A stretch of DNA of 64,000 nt from Neiella holothuriorum (GCF_019457915.1 NZ_JAHZSS010000011.1:62001-126000); one strand, 5' to 3'. Shown: positions 44,132 through 53,444, numbered from the stretch's first letter. Made by a program: numbers and translations. Notes: a model not told the origin generated them from the letters alone.

Positions 44132-45559
44132 GTGACTAAGAAAACCAAAATCGTAGCCACCGTTTCTGATTTGAAAGGTGATGTTGAGTTTATCAACGAA
44201 TTGTACAAGCGCGGCGTTAACGTCATCCGCTTAAATACGGCTCACCAGACGCCAGAAGACACTCGTAAAGTGCTTGAAAACGTCCGTAAAGTTAGCGACA
44301 AGCTGGCTGTTTTGGTTGATACCAAAGGCCCTGAAATGCGCACCAACCTGAAAATCGAAGAAGAATTCGAAGTTAAAACAGGTGACACAGTCGTATTCCG
44401 TGCTGACGGCCTAGACGTCGCAACAACGAAAGAAGCAGTTCAAGTAAACTACTTAGGCTTTGTATCTGACGTGCCTGTTGGCGCACACATCATGATCGAC
44501 GATGGTCTGCTTGAATTAGTAGTTGTAAGCAAAGACGAAAAATCGCTTAAAGCGACGGCCTTGAACAACGGTAAAATCAAGAAGAAGAAGTCTGTTAACG
44601 TCCCTGGCGTTGAAATTCGTCTGCCTTCAGTTACTGAGCGTGACAAATCATTCATCGAAATGGCTATCGACGCTGGCGTTGACTTCATTGCTCACTCGTT
44701 TGTTCGTAACAAGCAAGACGTTAAAGACGTTCAAGACATCTTGGACGAGAAAAACTCACCGATCAAAATCATCGCAAAAATCGAAAACCGCGAAGGTGTT
44801 GATAACTTGGATGAGATCTTGGAAGTTGCTTACGGCGTGATGGTTGCCCGTGGTGATTTGGGTATCGAAATCCCAGCCGAAGAAGTGCCGCTGATCCAAA
44901 AAGAAATGATTCAGAAGTGTATTGCTGCGAACGCACCAGTAATCACAGCAACACAAATGCTTGAAAGCATGATCTCTAACCCACGCGCTACTCGCGCCGA
45001 GATCTCTGACGTTGCAAACGCCGTTCTTGATGGTACCGATGCTGTGATGTTGTCTGGTGAATCAGCCTACGGTGACTACCCATTCGAAGCGGTAGAAACT
45101 ATGTCTCGCATCGCCAAGCACGTTGAAGACAAAACGCAACATGACATCAACTATGAGCTAGCTAACGATCCAACGAACCTGCAAGCTTATGTTGCTAAAT
45201 CTGCAGCTAAAGCTTCTCGCGATCTGCACGTTGACGCGATTGTAGTACCAACTCGTAACGGTACAACGGCTCGTCAAATTGCTTCTCATCGCCCATTTGC
45301 GCCAATCTACGCGGGCTGTTTCGATACTCAGGCGCTGCGTCTGTTATCACTGAGCTACGGCGTTGAAGCATACGCAATTGAAGCTTATAAGACTCGTTCA
45401 GAAATCCTCAACAAAGCGCTAACGCCTTTGGTTGCCGAACGTGCCCTGAACAAAGAAAGCTTGGTTGTCGTTGCTAAATCTGCACCGGGTTCACCAAAAG
45501 GTGAAACCAACCGCATGGAAATCAACACTGTTGAAGCCTTGTTGGCACCTCGCCCATAA
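44132..45559 (+). CDS. pyk: Pyruvate kinase
   Basis: 475 residues with a GTG start at 44132. Converts PEP and ADP to pyruvate and ATP. Motifs: NVIRLNTAHQTPEDT (substrate loop, Asn and His; usual N-F-S-H is N-T-A-H here), LVDTKGPEMRTN (the Glu after KGP marks the K+-dependent type), KIENREGVDNLDEIL (catalytic Lys and Glu, around 220), MVARGDLGIEIP, TATQMLESMI and MLSGESAYGDYP. The C-terminal allosteric domain follows. Monocistronic, with palindrome-overlapped promoter and terminator. Confidence 0.96.
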   Translation: MTKKTKIVATVSDLKGDVEFINELYKRGVNVIRLNTAHQTPEDTRKVLENVRKVSDKLAVLVDTKGPEMRTNLKIEEEFEVKTGDTVVFRADGLDVATTKEAVQVNYLGFVSDVPVGAHIMIDDGLLELVVVSKDEKSLKATALNNGKIKKKKSVNVPGVEIRLPSVTERDKSFIEMAIDAGVDFIAHSFVRNKQDVKDVQDILDEKNSPIKIIAKIENREGVDNLDEILEVAYGVMVARGDLGIEIPAEEVPLIQKEMIQKCIAANAPVITATQMLESMISNPRATRAEISDVANAVLDGTDAVMLSGESAYGDYPFEAVETMSRIAKHVEDKTQHDINYELANDPTNLQAYVAKSAAKASRDLHVDAIVVPTRNGTTARQIASHRPFAPIYAGCFDTQALRLLSLSYGVEAYAIEAYKTRSEILNKALTPLVAERALNKESLVVVAKSAPGSPKGETNRMEINTVEALLAPRP

Positions 45560-45580
45560 GCACAGCTAACACCTAATGTG

Positions 45581-45610
45581 AAAAAGCCCGAGATGACTCG
45601 GGCTTTTTTT
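45581..45610 (+). terminator. Terminator after pyk
   Basis: AAAAGCCCGAG and CTCGGGCTTTT form an 11-bp stem around ATGA, followed by more T, 22 bases past the pyk stop. Confidence 0.95.
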
Positions 45611-45639
45611 ATGCTTGCTAACTATTGATGATGATTCGG

Positions 45640-45861
45640 CTAATCGACGGCATCCCAACTAAACACCTCATCAATGGTCACCGCAAAGGTGTTGGCAATG
45701 CGAAACGCTGTTTCTAGTGATGGTGAATAACGTCGCTGCTCAATGGCCGCTACTGTTTGTCGTGTCACCCCAACAAGCTCACCTAACTCTGATTGCGTCA
45801 TTTGCCCATTCGCTTCACGTAACGCTTTTACTCGGTTATCAATCGGTAACTTCTTGGCCAT
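45640..45861 (-). CDS. XRE-family small transcriptional regulator
   Basis: 73 residues, one helix-turn-helix domain: MTQSELGELVGVTRQTVAAIEQRRYSPSLETAFRI (quoted in parts; residues 21-55), the Cro/CI-type with recognition helix RQTVAAIEQ. The C-terminus (DEVFSWD) is typical of small YozG-like XRE proteins paired with a membrane protein. Its ATG overlaps the membrane gene's stop by one base (TAATG). It is likely to repress its own operon through the two operators at 46352 and 46399. Confidence 0.9.
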   Translation of the reverse strand: MAKKLPIDNRVKALREANGQMTQSELGELVGVTRQTVAAIEQRRYSPSLETAFRIANTFAVTIDEVFSWDAVD

Positions 45862-46283
45862 TAAAATACCGTCCGGGAGTAATAGATCCGCATAATATAA
45901 GCGGCTAATTCGCTAACTAAAAATCCACCAAAGACACAGTAAAACAATAAATTACCATTCGATGTCGTTAAAAATAAAAGCAATGACAAGACCACTGAAA
46001 CGCTCAACACATGCCCAGACACGCTAGAAGCTTGTTGGTTTACCTTGATCTCACGCTCATCAGGTGTGCTGTTTGCGTCCTTGTGATTTATTGCGACTAG
46101 TACGATGTGACCAATAATCGACAGCACCGTTAATCCAACGGCTGCGGCAATTAATCCCGGCATACTCGGCGCAACAAGCACACCGCTTTCACTCGACAGT
46201 TGGAACACCGAGCTAAAATACCCTGCGACTGCCAACGATAATAAACACGCCATCAACCAATCTGACTTTTCTAAAAATGACAT
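45861..46283 (-). CDS. Four-helix membrane protein paired with XRE regulator
   Basis: 140 residues from the ATG at 46283, seven bases after GGAGG; the frame runs 17 codons further, without a better site. Four probable membrane segments: LMACLLSLAVAGYF, LIAAAVGLTVLSIIGHIVLVA, VLSVSVVLSLLLFL and LFYCVFGGFLVSELAAYI. A conserved-looking DEREIKVNQQASSVSG loop sits in the middle, as in DUF2178-type proteins linked with small XRE regulators. Function unknown; stress sensing or immunity-like roles are speculation. Confidence 0.65.
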   Translation of the reverse strand: MSFLEKSDWLMACLLSLAVAGYFSSVFQLSSESGVLVAPSMPGLIAAAVGLTVLSIIGHIVLVAINHKDANSTPDEREIKVNQQASSVSGHVLSVSVVLSLLLFLTTSNGNLLFYCVFGGFLVSELAAYIMRIYYSRTVF

Positions 46284-46351
46284 AACCAGCCCTCCTTTTA
46301 GCAACAAAGCATTGCCATAATGATCGTTATTCATGTGTTCAGGATTGAACC

Positions 46352-46373
46352 CATGTTAAATATTATTAACACG
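46352..46373 (-). promoter_or_regulatory. Operator O1 of the XRE module
   Basis: ATGTTAAATATTATTAACAC, a palindrome-like site (GTTAA...TTAAC), 19 of 22 bases identical to the site at 46399 and 47 bp from it. It lies just downstream of the -10, over the likely transcription start. Confidence 0.75.
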
Positions 46374-46377
46374 AAGA

Positions 46378-46406
46378 AGGTTAGCTAGACGATGCATACA
46401 TGTCAA
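46378..46406 (-). promoter_or_regulatory. Promoter of the membrane-protein/XRE operon
   Basis: On the minus strand TTGACA (46406-46401), 17-base spacer, TAACCT (46383-46378). The -35 lies inside operator O2. Confidence 0.7.
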
Positions 46407-46420
46407 ATATTTTTAACATG
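46399..46420 (-). promoter_or_regulatory. Operator O2 of the XRE module
   Basis: ATGTCAAATATTTTTAACAT, near-palindromic with CATG ends, overlaps the -35 hexamer. With O1 it brackets the promoter, a typical autorepression layout. Confidence 0.75.
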
Positions 46421-46456
46421 ACAGTTTTTAACTGACAATTTGAAACGCGTAAAAAC

Positions 46457-46486
46457 AAAAAAAGCTGGCACTAGGCCAGCTTTTTA
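46457..46486 (-). terminator. Terminator of the GH3 gene
   Basis: AAAAAGCTGGC and GCCAGCTTTTT form an 11-bp stem with loop ACTAG; on the minus strand TTTTTTTGTTTTT follows. It is 16 bases beyond the GH3 stop. Confidence 0.93.
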
Positions 46487-46501
46487 TCATCGCCAGTGGC
46501 G

Positions 46502-48766
46502 TTAGTTGAGGGTGAATTCCGCTTGCTTAAGTTGCACGGAATCAGGGCCAATAAACACGTCAAAATCGCCTGACTCAATCGTCGGTTGATAGTCGATGCC
46601 AATGAAGCTCAACTTGTCTGCCGTAATAGTAAATTCGGCAGTTTTGGTTTCACCCGGCGCTAACTCAAGCAGGGTAAAATCTTTCAGTAGTTTCACGGGT
46701 TGCGTCACTGACGCCACTTTGTCATGGATATAAAGCTGAACCACTTCACGCCCGGCCACATCGCCAGTATTAGTCACATCAACAGACGCCACAATACTGC
46801 CATCTAGCGCCATAGAAGCACTGTTTAACTTGATGTCACTGTAGCTATACTCGGTGTAGCTTAAACCGAAGCCAAATGGATACAGTGGCTCATGCTGTAC
46901 ATCACGGTAAGTCGTGCTATAGCGATCTTCTGTGACGCCTTCCATGAATGGGTGGCTAGTCTTTTTGTAGCTATAAAAAATCGGTACTTGGCCCTGATGA
47001 TAAGGGAATGTGACTGGCAGCTTACCTTGCGGGTTAAACTTGCCTGATAAAATTTCTGCAACGGCATTACCGCCCGTGGTGCCCGGCATCCAGGCTTGGA
47101 GTACAGCATCAGAGTGATTCGCAACGTCGGTCAGCACGTACGGACGACCAGAAACAATCACGGTAGCAATTGGCTTACCTGTTTCTGCAACGGCGGCCAG
47201 CAATTGCTCTTGTAAGCCCGGCAAATGCAAGGAAGCAGTACCACCGCCCTCACCGCTCATCCACTCTTGTTCGCCCAGAACCATAATGACCAGATCAGCA
47301 GCTTCAGCATTTTTTACTGCTTCAGGAATCAAATCAGCGCCAGCCTTGTTAAACCGGTCAATTTCCACACCTTGGGCATAAGTAAATTCAATGGAGTCGC
47401 CAAACTCTTGCTCCAGTCCAGCCATGATTGACACAACATCATTTTCATCACCAAGACCAGGCCACCAACCCATCAAATCTTTTTGCGCTTTGGCGAACGG
47501 TCCAATAACGGCAACCTTTTTAACGCTATCGGCAATTGGCAAAGTATTGTCGCTATTTTTCAGCAATACCATGCTTTTCAACGCCATTTGCTTAGTCGCT
47601 TCGACGTTTTCAGCTGACAGCAGTTCTTTCTTTTCGAGCTCAACATCAAAACGGCCATACGGATCATCGAGCAAGCCAGCTTTGTATTTGAGCATCAATA
47701 CCTGACGAACAGCATCATCAACCAACTGCTCATCAACTTTCCCTTCTCGAACTAACTTAGGTAGCAGCTCAACATATTTTTTTGCTGCCATGTCCATATG
47801 AATGTTGTTGTTGATAGCCGTAATGGTTGCGTCTTCTTCATTGGCTGACACACCGGCACGCTCAAGGTTATAGATGGTGGCCCAATCGGTCATGATCAAA
47901 CCATTAAACCCTAGCTCGCCTTGCAACACATCTTGCACCATGTATTCGTTTGCCGTTAGCGGCACGCCATCATGCGCAGTGTAAGCAATCATTACCGCAG
48001 CAACGTCGGCATCGACAGCCGCTTTAAACGGTGGCAAATGAACTTCGCGTAGCTCACGTTCACTTAGATCTTGAATGTTGTAATCTCGCCCGGCCAGCGC
48101 TGCACCGTAGCCAGCAAAATGTTTCACTGTGGCAAGTATGTTCTGATTGCCTTCGCCAGATTCCTGAAAGCCTTTCACGCGTGCCGCAGCCACTAAACTA
48201 GCGAGGTATGGATCTTCACCGGCAGCTTCAATAATGCGCCCCCAGCGAGGGTCACGGCTCATGTCAACCATAGGCGCATAGGTCAGCTGAATACCCGCAG
48301 CCGACGCTTCTCGCGCAGCTACAGCGGCTGAATGTTGAATGGCAGGCAAATCCCAGCTAGCAGCTTCCGCTAACGGAATAGGTGCAATGGTCTTGTAGCC
48401 ATGAATAACATCTTCTTGGAACAAAATCGGTACGCCAGCACGCGATTGCTCTACAGCAATTTTCTGCAATTTTAGATTTTGTGCTGCGCCATTTGATTTC
48501 AGCAAGCTTCCAACTTTACCTTGGCGAATCATTTCATAATGTTCTTCGCCAAGCTCACCTTCAAAGTTGATCAAATTGAGCTGACCGGCCTTTTCTTCCA
48601 GCGTTAAATTGCTAAGGATGGCCTCGATTTGAGCGTTTGTTGGAACGCTTGCTTGCGCCTTATTGGCCGGCTTCTGGGTAGCACTACAAGCACTAATTAA
48701 AGTGCCTGCAATAAGCACAGCACAAGACGTGGCAATGAGTGATTTTAGTTTGACAGCATTTCGCAT
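46502..48766 (-). CDS. GH3 beta-glucosidase lipoprotein (BglX-like)
   Basis: 754 residues. Lipoprotein signal LIAGTLISAC (Cys27, then Ser, an outer-membrane signal). The N-terminal TIM-barrel has LNLINFEGELGEEHYEMIRQG, PILFQEDVIHGYKT, TYAPMVDMSRDPRWGRIIE, KHFAGYGAALAGRDYN (split; around 205) and the nucleophile loop GFNGLIMTDWA (Asp around 289; TDW instead of the commoner SDW). The second domain has KVAVIGPFA, VMVLGEQEWMSGEGGG (acid/base region, around 505) and GGNAVAEILSG. A C-terminal fibronectin-III-like domain follows (VTNTGDVAGREVVQLYIHD). It cleaves terminal beta-linked glucose or related residues. LacI-like box upstream. Confidence 0.92.
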   Translation of the reverse strand: MRNAVKLKSLIATSCAVLIAGTLISACSATQKPANKAQASVPTNAQIEAILSNLTLEEKAGQLNLINFEGELGEEHYEMIRQGKVGSLLKSNGAAQNLKLQKIAVEQSRAGVPILFQEDVIHGYKTIAPIPLAEAASWDLPAIQHSAAVAAREASAAGIQLTYAPMVDMSRDPRWGRIIEAAGEDPYLASLVAAARVKGFQESGEGNQNILATVKHFAGYGAALAGRDYNIQDLSERELREVHLPPFKAAVDADVAAVMIAYTAHDGVPLTANEYMVQDVLQGELGFNGLIMTDWATIYNLERAGVSANEEDATITAINNNIHMDMAAKKYVELLPKLVREGKVDEQLVDDAVRQVLMLKYKAGLLDDPYGRFDVELEKKELLSAENVEATKQMALKSMVLLKNSDNTLPIADSVKKVAVIGPFAKAQKDLMGWWPGLGDENDVVSIMAGLEQEFGDSIEFTYAQGVEIDRFNKAGADLIPEAVKNAEAADLVIMVLGEQEWMSGEGGGTASLHLPGLQEQLLAAVAETGKPIATVIVSGRPYVLTDVANHSDAVLQAWMPGTTGGNAVAEILSGKFNPQGKLPVTFPYHQGQVPIFYSYKKTSHPFMEGVTEDRYSTTYRDVQHEPLYPFGFGLSYTEYSYSDIKLNSASMALDGSIVASVDVTNTGDVAGREVVQLYIHDKVASVTQPVKLLKDFTLLELAPGETKTAEFTITADKLSFIGIDYQPTIESGDFDVFIGPDSVQLKQAEFTLN

Positions 48767-48788
48767 GCGTATCTCCGATTGGTGGGTT

Positions 48789-48814
48789 GTTATCTGAGGT
48801 GGCGTTCAGATAAC
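48789..48814 (-). promoter_or_regulatory. Perfect 9-bp inverted repeat in the GH3 5' leader
   Basis: GTTATCTGA and TCAGATAAC are separated by 8 bases, 22 bases before the GH3 ATG. It could be an mRNA stem-loop affecting translation or stability, or a second operator. Confidence 0.5.
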
Positions 48815-48922
48815 GGGATGACTAATTGTTTTTTACTGCAGGCAGTGTCGGCGTTTTGAGCACAGAGATCATGAAAATCCGGCAAAATCACAATAGCTTT
48901 GTGAGCTGGATTACACTTTCAT

Positions 48923-48934
48923 GTAAGCGCTTAC
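48923..48934. promoter_or_regulatory. LacI-family-type operator before GH3
   Basis: GTAAGCGCTTAC is a perfect 12-bp palindrome with the CG centre typical of LacI-family regulators of sugar genes. It lies about 157 bases before the GH3 start; TAAGCG-containing sites also precede the next two genes. Confidence 0.6.
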
Positions 48935-49066
48935 CTGAATTTAACAAAATGGCTGAAAAGGCGAATAAGCATAGCGCCCATATTTAATAGACGTCGCCAA
49001 ATTGTTAGGGCGAGTTACAACAAGCAAAGCAACCGACCGAAAAATGCCTACTCGGGCCAACAAAAG

Positions 49067-49092
49067 AAAAGGGGCGAAAATTCGCCCCTTTT
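49067..49092 (-). terminator. Terminator of the PL6 lipoprotein gene
   Basis: AAAAGGGGCGAA and TTCGCCCCTTTT, a perfect 12-bp stem around AA, followed on the minus strand by CTTTTG. It lies 36 bases beyond the stop. Confidence 0.9.
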
Positions 49093-49127
49093 AAATGCTT
49101 GCTCCGATGAGCGCTATTTACAGCATA

Positions 49128-52100
49128 TTAATCATCAGCAGCAATGGATTCCGCTTCAGAAAGCGGATGCGAGACTAAGCGAATGCTATCGAAGAAGGCT
49201 TCTGTTCCTTCTACAGGCGCACCGTCATAACTCAACTCGAATTGATCCACTCGAATTTCGCTGCCGTCGGTCGTTTGGTATTGAGCAAACACAGTCAAGG
49301 AGGTGTTACTCCCCGAGTTGAAGGTTAAGGTATCTTGATAGAAGCTATCGTCGCCTTTGGTTGTTCCTGCATTTTCAAGCGCGCTATAAACCGAGTCTTT
49401 CGATGCCAATACGGTGGCACTGTCGATATTGGTCGCGCTGTCTTCTTGATAAACACCAAACAAAATACTCGAATCACCACTGAGTTTATAAAGGTTATAA
49501 ATCGACAGGGTGTAATCGTAATTCGGCTCAACTGCAACCGTTTGAGCAATGTACGGCTGATGCGGCGTGCCTGTGTCCTCGCCATCATTCCATTTAAATT
49601 TAATGGAACCATCTGCGCCGCCAGCCGAGTTACTAGAGTCTTGTACTTGACCAATTCCAGTCCCTTCAACCACTTGCCAGTCATCTTGATCGTCATCGAA
49701 GTCTGGATTGACGATCGCCGCTTGGTTGGTCACCATGTCATCCACTGATGCGGTGATGACCGCCGAAGTGCCGCTACCGGAGTTAAAGCTGACGTAAGCA
49801 AAACCGTAACTGTCGGACGTACGCTCGGCAGCATAAGTTTGGCCATCCACGGTGACAGATAACTTAGCCGCGCCTTTCATGAAGGCAGACAAGGTGTAGT
49901 TGGTATTGGCAGCAACGGTTAACGTTTGGCTGACGTTTCCAGTATTGCTGTCAATCAGCAAACTTGCGCCTCGCGAGAACACATCATCAGCGTTGGTGAT
50001 GATTTGACCGCCACCACTGACCCAGCCAGTCAAATCGCCATTATCAAAATCATGGTTAGCAATTGTGACTTGCTCAACGTAGATTTTACCCGCCGTAGGT
50101 CGGTAGCTCTTAGGGCCAACATCATCAGCAGTTAGCGGCATCAGCGAGACTGCTTCGGTAAGCTCTTCATCAGCACCAGATGTTGTACTGGCCGTTCGAG
50201 TTTGGCCATCCATATCAATGGTAGGCAAACTAAAGCTACCCAAATCAACGTTGGTATCAGCACTCAAGTCGGGGCTGTTAGCGCTTGGGCGATACAAACC
50301 ATCACTACCTTTTACCAAACCGATATCAGTGACCGTGAAACCCGCGGTATTGGCGGCTGTTACATCATCGTTGTCAGAGAACTCCTCGCCATACACATAG
50401 TTGCCAGCAAACGTTGAATTTGCAGGCATATCTTCGCCATTAGTCCGAATGACCTCACCAATAGCATCAGCAATGATGTTGTTAACAAAATAAATATTCT
50501 CAGGCGCTTCATCATTCTTGCCGCCATAAACGTTGAGGCTATTCACGCTATCAACGATGGTATTGTTGGCAATCAATACGTTCTCAACGTTTTGGTAACC
50601 ATTTTCGGTATCGCCTGAGCCGTCGCCCGTTGTTAAAACAATTCCGCCATTCCAGTTTGAGCTTAAGTAACGCGCACCTTCAACATAGTTATTGGTGACC
50701 ACATGGCCGTCATCAATCAATCGAATACCACCAGAGAATGGGTGATCATCACCAAATACGAAGTTATTGCTAATGGTCGCTTCGGCACCGTGGCGCGTCA
50801 CAATCGAGCCGTTACTATCACGAACGGTGTTGTTGCGAATGGTGTTGTTGGCCGATTTATTAGAAATGACCTCGGCTTCGCCTTGAATCCGTTCGAAGTA
50901 GTTATTTTCCAGCGTTGAATAGGATGGTGCCGAATGGGTGGTACTTAGCCCCAAGCGAACCCCTTCATATTCGTTATCACTGCTACCCGCATAAGCTTTA
51001 CCGAAGGCTGGCGGGCGATCGCCAAAGTAGTTGTAGTCAATTTGTGCCCGATCTTCTGGGAAGCCATAGGCCGCCCAGTCATCATCAGACGTCCAGCGAG
51101 GCAATACTAACAAGGCGCCGCGCGACTCTTTGCCAGAGAACCAGTTGTGGTCGATACGGTTGTATTGGCCGTAGTATTCAATCCATTTGGAGCTGCTGTA
51201 GTCACCACCATCCATATCAATGATTGCCATTTCGGTGACACGACAATAATGACACTCCGTTTCTTTCTCGAACTTAATAATTGAGCTGCCAGACTCACCG
51301 TCCCGGAAAACAAAGCCCTGCAGCACGATAAATTCACCACCCAGGTTGGCCGATATTTCACCGCCCGAGATAATGGCTTTGCCTGGATTTTCCGCTGCAA
51401 CCGTTATCGGTTGAGTGGCGGTGCCGACGCCTTCAACGCGAAGCTCCAAATCGCCGGTATAAGTACCATCGGCCAGACATAAGGTGTCACCCGCAACGAG
51501 ATCGTCCGCTTCATCTTCCAGTTCAGAGATTGAATCAACAACCATGGTACAGCTGACAGTCGGCACCGCGTTGGTAAAGCCATCAGCATAGTTACCGCCC
51601 TCTTCTGGGCCAAAGCTATCACCATCAGCCGGTTCGGTTGGGTCAGTTGGGTCTGTCGGATCAGTTGGATCGGTTGGGTCCGTCGGATCAGTTGGGTCTG
51701 TTGGGTCCGTCGGGTCTGTCGGATCAGTTGGGTCCGTCGGATCAGTTGGGTCTGTTGTATCCGACGGCTCTTCAGCCACAACGGCTTCATAGGTTTTGTC
51801 TGCATAGGGTGCAGCATTCAGATCGTGACCAAGGGTGTAGCCGTCAAAATCATCTGCGAATACCAGCGTTGAACCCGTTTGATCTGAGTAGAGTTTAAGG
51901 TCATCGAGCCAGAATGAAGTGGTTTGGGTAGTGCCATTGTCGCCTAATTTGAAAGCCACAATGTTAACGCCGCCAAGCACATCCGATAGGCTGGATGATG
52001 ATGAAGAAAATGGGCCAACCGTACTGCCATTAATGCTTATGGTAACCATAGGCGCATCGGTCACGCTAGAGGCATCCCACATAATGTCAACATCAACCCA

Positions 52101-53417
52101 GTCACCTGGCGTAAACGTTGTATCAATATCAATGTCATCTTGGTCGCGGACTTCAAAAGAGCCATTGCCAATTTTTAAGTCAACAACGGCCTCACTCGTC
52201 GACGTGGACGTGCCATACAAGGTGATGTAAGCGTCCTTAGTTGCACCTGCTTCTTTATTGAAGCGAACAGAAACCTTGCCTTGCTCAAGCGCAGTATCAA
52301 CCGAATAACGCAATTCACCAGCGTCACTGGTTGTGGTATCGGTCAATTCTGCAACTTGATTGGTTACCGGCGTAGCCGCTGCAGCCACAGTGTAAGTAAG
52401 TTGTACATCAGGCGCCGACGCGTTGCCGTCGGAGGCACTCACCGTTACGGTCAAGGCCCCTTCTACGGAAGGAGTACCGGATAACACGCCTGCATCAGAA
52501 AGGGTTAAGCCAGCTTCCTGTTCAGTCATGCCATCATAAGAAAGGGTAAATATTAACGCGTCACCATCGGCATCAGAATAGATAGAGTAAAGATCAACGT
52601 CGGTAATTGACTGGCCTAATTCAATTGTTTCATTGGCTGGAACTTGTGTCAGATCAGCTTCTGGAGCCTGGTTTAGTTCAACAACAACGCCATCATCGCC
52701 AATGTCGATTACCGGATCGAAGTCCTCCAGCGATTGACTGTCATCTGCAATTACTGCGGCAGATTGTTCGGCCAGCCCTTCGGCAATGGCCATTTGAGTT
52801 TCCAGTGATTCGTCATTGTAATCGACTAACTGTTCGCCAATCATTGCCAACGCTTGAGCGGCTTCCGCTTCATCACCAGAGCCGGCAGCAACAACCAAGT
52901 AATCACCAAATAAATCGTCCTGAGCAATTCCGAGTTCATCGAACTGTGCCGCTACTTGGGTTTCGGCATCGGCTAATCCCAGGGAATCATCCGACACCAT
53001 GGCTTGTTGGATTAGGTTGGTCACCGGGGTAATCACTTGGTACCCCATCGGTGCAGAAATTTCGAAGGTTTCAGTTATATCACCTCGGTCTAAATCTGTT
53101 GTTTGGCCAGCAACAGCTCGAACACACAAAGGCTCTAAAGCATAAGATTCACTGATATTCGTTAATATGCCCGAATCATTGGTGGTACCGAGAAGCGTAG
53201 CGTCATCACACGAGCCATCAGCATTGACACCGGTATACACGTCCGCATTGGCGAGGTAGCCATCAAGCGCGGTAATTGAAAAGGTCTCTTCGGGAGGCTC
53301 AATAACAACGCCGCTGTTGTTGTTACTCGAACCGCCGCCACATGCAGACAGTGCTCCAGCGGAAATCAGTGCCAGTAGTACCGAATTCCGTTTTAGTTGT
53401 GTGATTGGTTTTGACAT
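49128..53417 (-). CDS. Multidomain PL6-family polysaccharide (alginate) lyase lipoprotein
   Basis: 1429 residues. Lipobox LSAC (Cys26). Order: N-terminal module (about 45-225, DGYLANADVYTG) shared with the neighbouring lipoprotein; He_PIG/cadherin-like Ig domain (about 255-345); a LamG-like beta-sandwich (about 355-545); a linker of 13 or so Thr-Asp-Pro units (about 554-594); PL6 beta-helix (about 605-1030); two CBM-like sandwiches to the end. In the PL6 domain Glu847, Glu849, Lys854 and Arg875 have exactly the spacing of Glu213, Glu215, Lys220 and Arg241 of the alginate lyase AlyGC (calcium and catalytic residues; known). Substrate is probably alginate or a related uronate; chondroitinase-B-like activity cannot be excluded. 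LacI-like box upstream. Confidence 0.88.
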   Translation of the reverse strand: MSKPITQLKRNSVLLALISAGALSACGGGSSNNNSGVVIEPPEETFSITALDGYLANADVYTGVNADGSCDDATLLGTTNDSGILTNISESYALEPLCVRAVAGQTTDLDRGDITETFEISAPMGYQVITPVTNLIQQAMVSDDSLGLADAETQVAAQFDELGIAQDDLFGDYLVVAAGSGDEAEAAQALAMIGEQLVDYNDESLETQMAIAEGLAEQSAAVIADDSQSLEDFDPVIDIGDDGVVVELNQAPEADLTQVPANETIELGQSITDVDLYSIYSDADGDALIFTLSYDGMTEQEAGLTLSDAGVLSGTPSVEGALTVTVSASDGNASAPDVQLTYTVAAAATPVTNQVAELTDTTTSDAGELRYSVDTALEQGKVSVRFNKEAGATKDAYITLYGTSTSTSEAVVDLKIGNGSFEVRDQDDIDIDTTFTPGDWVDVDIMWDASSVTDAPMVTISINGSTVGPFSSSSSSLSDVLGGVNIVAFKLGDNGTTQTTSFWLDDLKLYSDQTGSTLVFADDFDGYTLGHDLNAAPYADKTYEAVVAEEPSDTTDPTDPTDPTDPTDPTDPTDPTDPTDPTDPTDPTDPTDPTEPADGDSFGPEEGGNYADGFTNAVPTVSCTMVVDSISELEDEADDLVAGDTLCLADGTYTGDLELRVEGVGTATQPITVAAENPGKAIISGGEISANLGGEFIVLQGFVFRDGESGSSIIKFEKETECHYCRVTEMAIIDMDGGDYSSSKWIEYYGQYNRIDHNWFSGKESRGALLVLPRWTSDDDWAAYGFPEDRAQIDYNYFGDRPPAFGKAYAGSSDNEYEGVRLGLSTTHSAPSYSTLENNYFERIQGEAEVISNKSANNTIRNNTVRDSNGSIVTRHGAEATISNNFVFGDDHPFSGGIRLIDDGHVVTNNYVEGARYLSSNWNGGIVLTTGDGSGDTENGYQNVENVLIANNTIVDSVNSLNVYGGKNDEAPENIYFVNNIIADAIGEVIRTNGEDMPANSTFAGNYVYGEEFSDNDDVTAANTAGFTVTDIGLVKGSDGLYRPSANSPDLSADTNVDLGSFSLPTIDMDGQTRTASTTSGADEELTEAVSLMPLTADDVGPKSYRPTAGKIYVEQVTIANHDFDNGDLTGWVSGGGQIITNADDVFSRGASLLIDSNTGNVSQTLTVAANTNYTLSAFMKGAAKLSVTVDGQTYAAERTSDSYGFAYVSFNSGSGTSAVITASVDDMVTNQAAIVNPDFDDDQDDWQVVEGTGIGQVQDSSNSAGGADGSIKFKWNDGEDTGTPHQPYIAQTVAVEPNYDYTLSIYNLYKLSGDSSILFGVYQEDSATNIDSATVLASKDSVYSALENAGTTKGDDSFYQDTLTFNSGSNTSLTVFAQYQTTDGSEIRVDQFELSYDGAPVEGTEAFFDSIRLVSHPLSEAESIAADD
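51637..51757 (-). repeat. 9-bp tandem repeat coding for Thr-Asp-Pro linker
   Basis: About thirteen copies of a degenerate 9-bp unit (on the minus strand ACN-GAY-CCN) encode a (TDP)n linker between binding domains and the PL6 catalytic domain. The variable third bases show it is not very recent, but copy number may vary between strains. Confidence 0.92.
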
Positions 53418-53444
53418 GTTTGTTCCTCAGACATAAAACCTATT

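Noticed and set aside
51637-51757. CRISPR-like or satellite array
   Set aside because: The 9-bp repetition is simply codons for a Thr-Asp-Pro linker in the PL6 protein.
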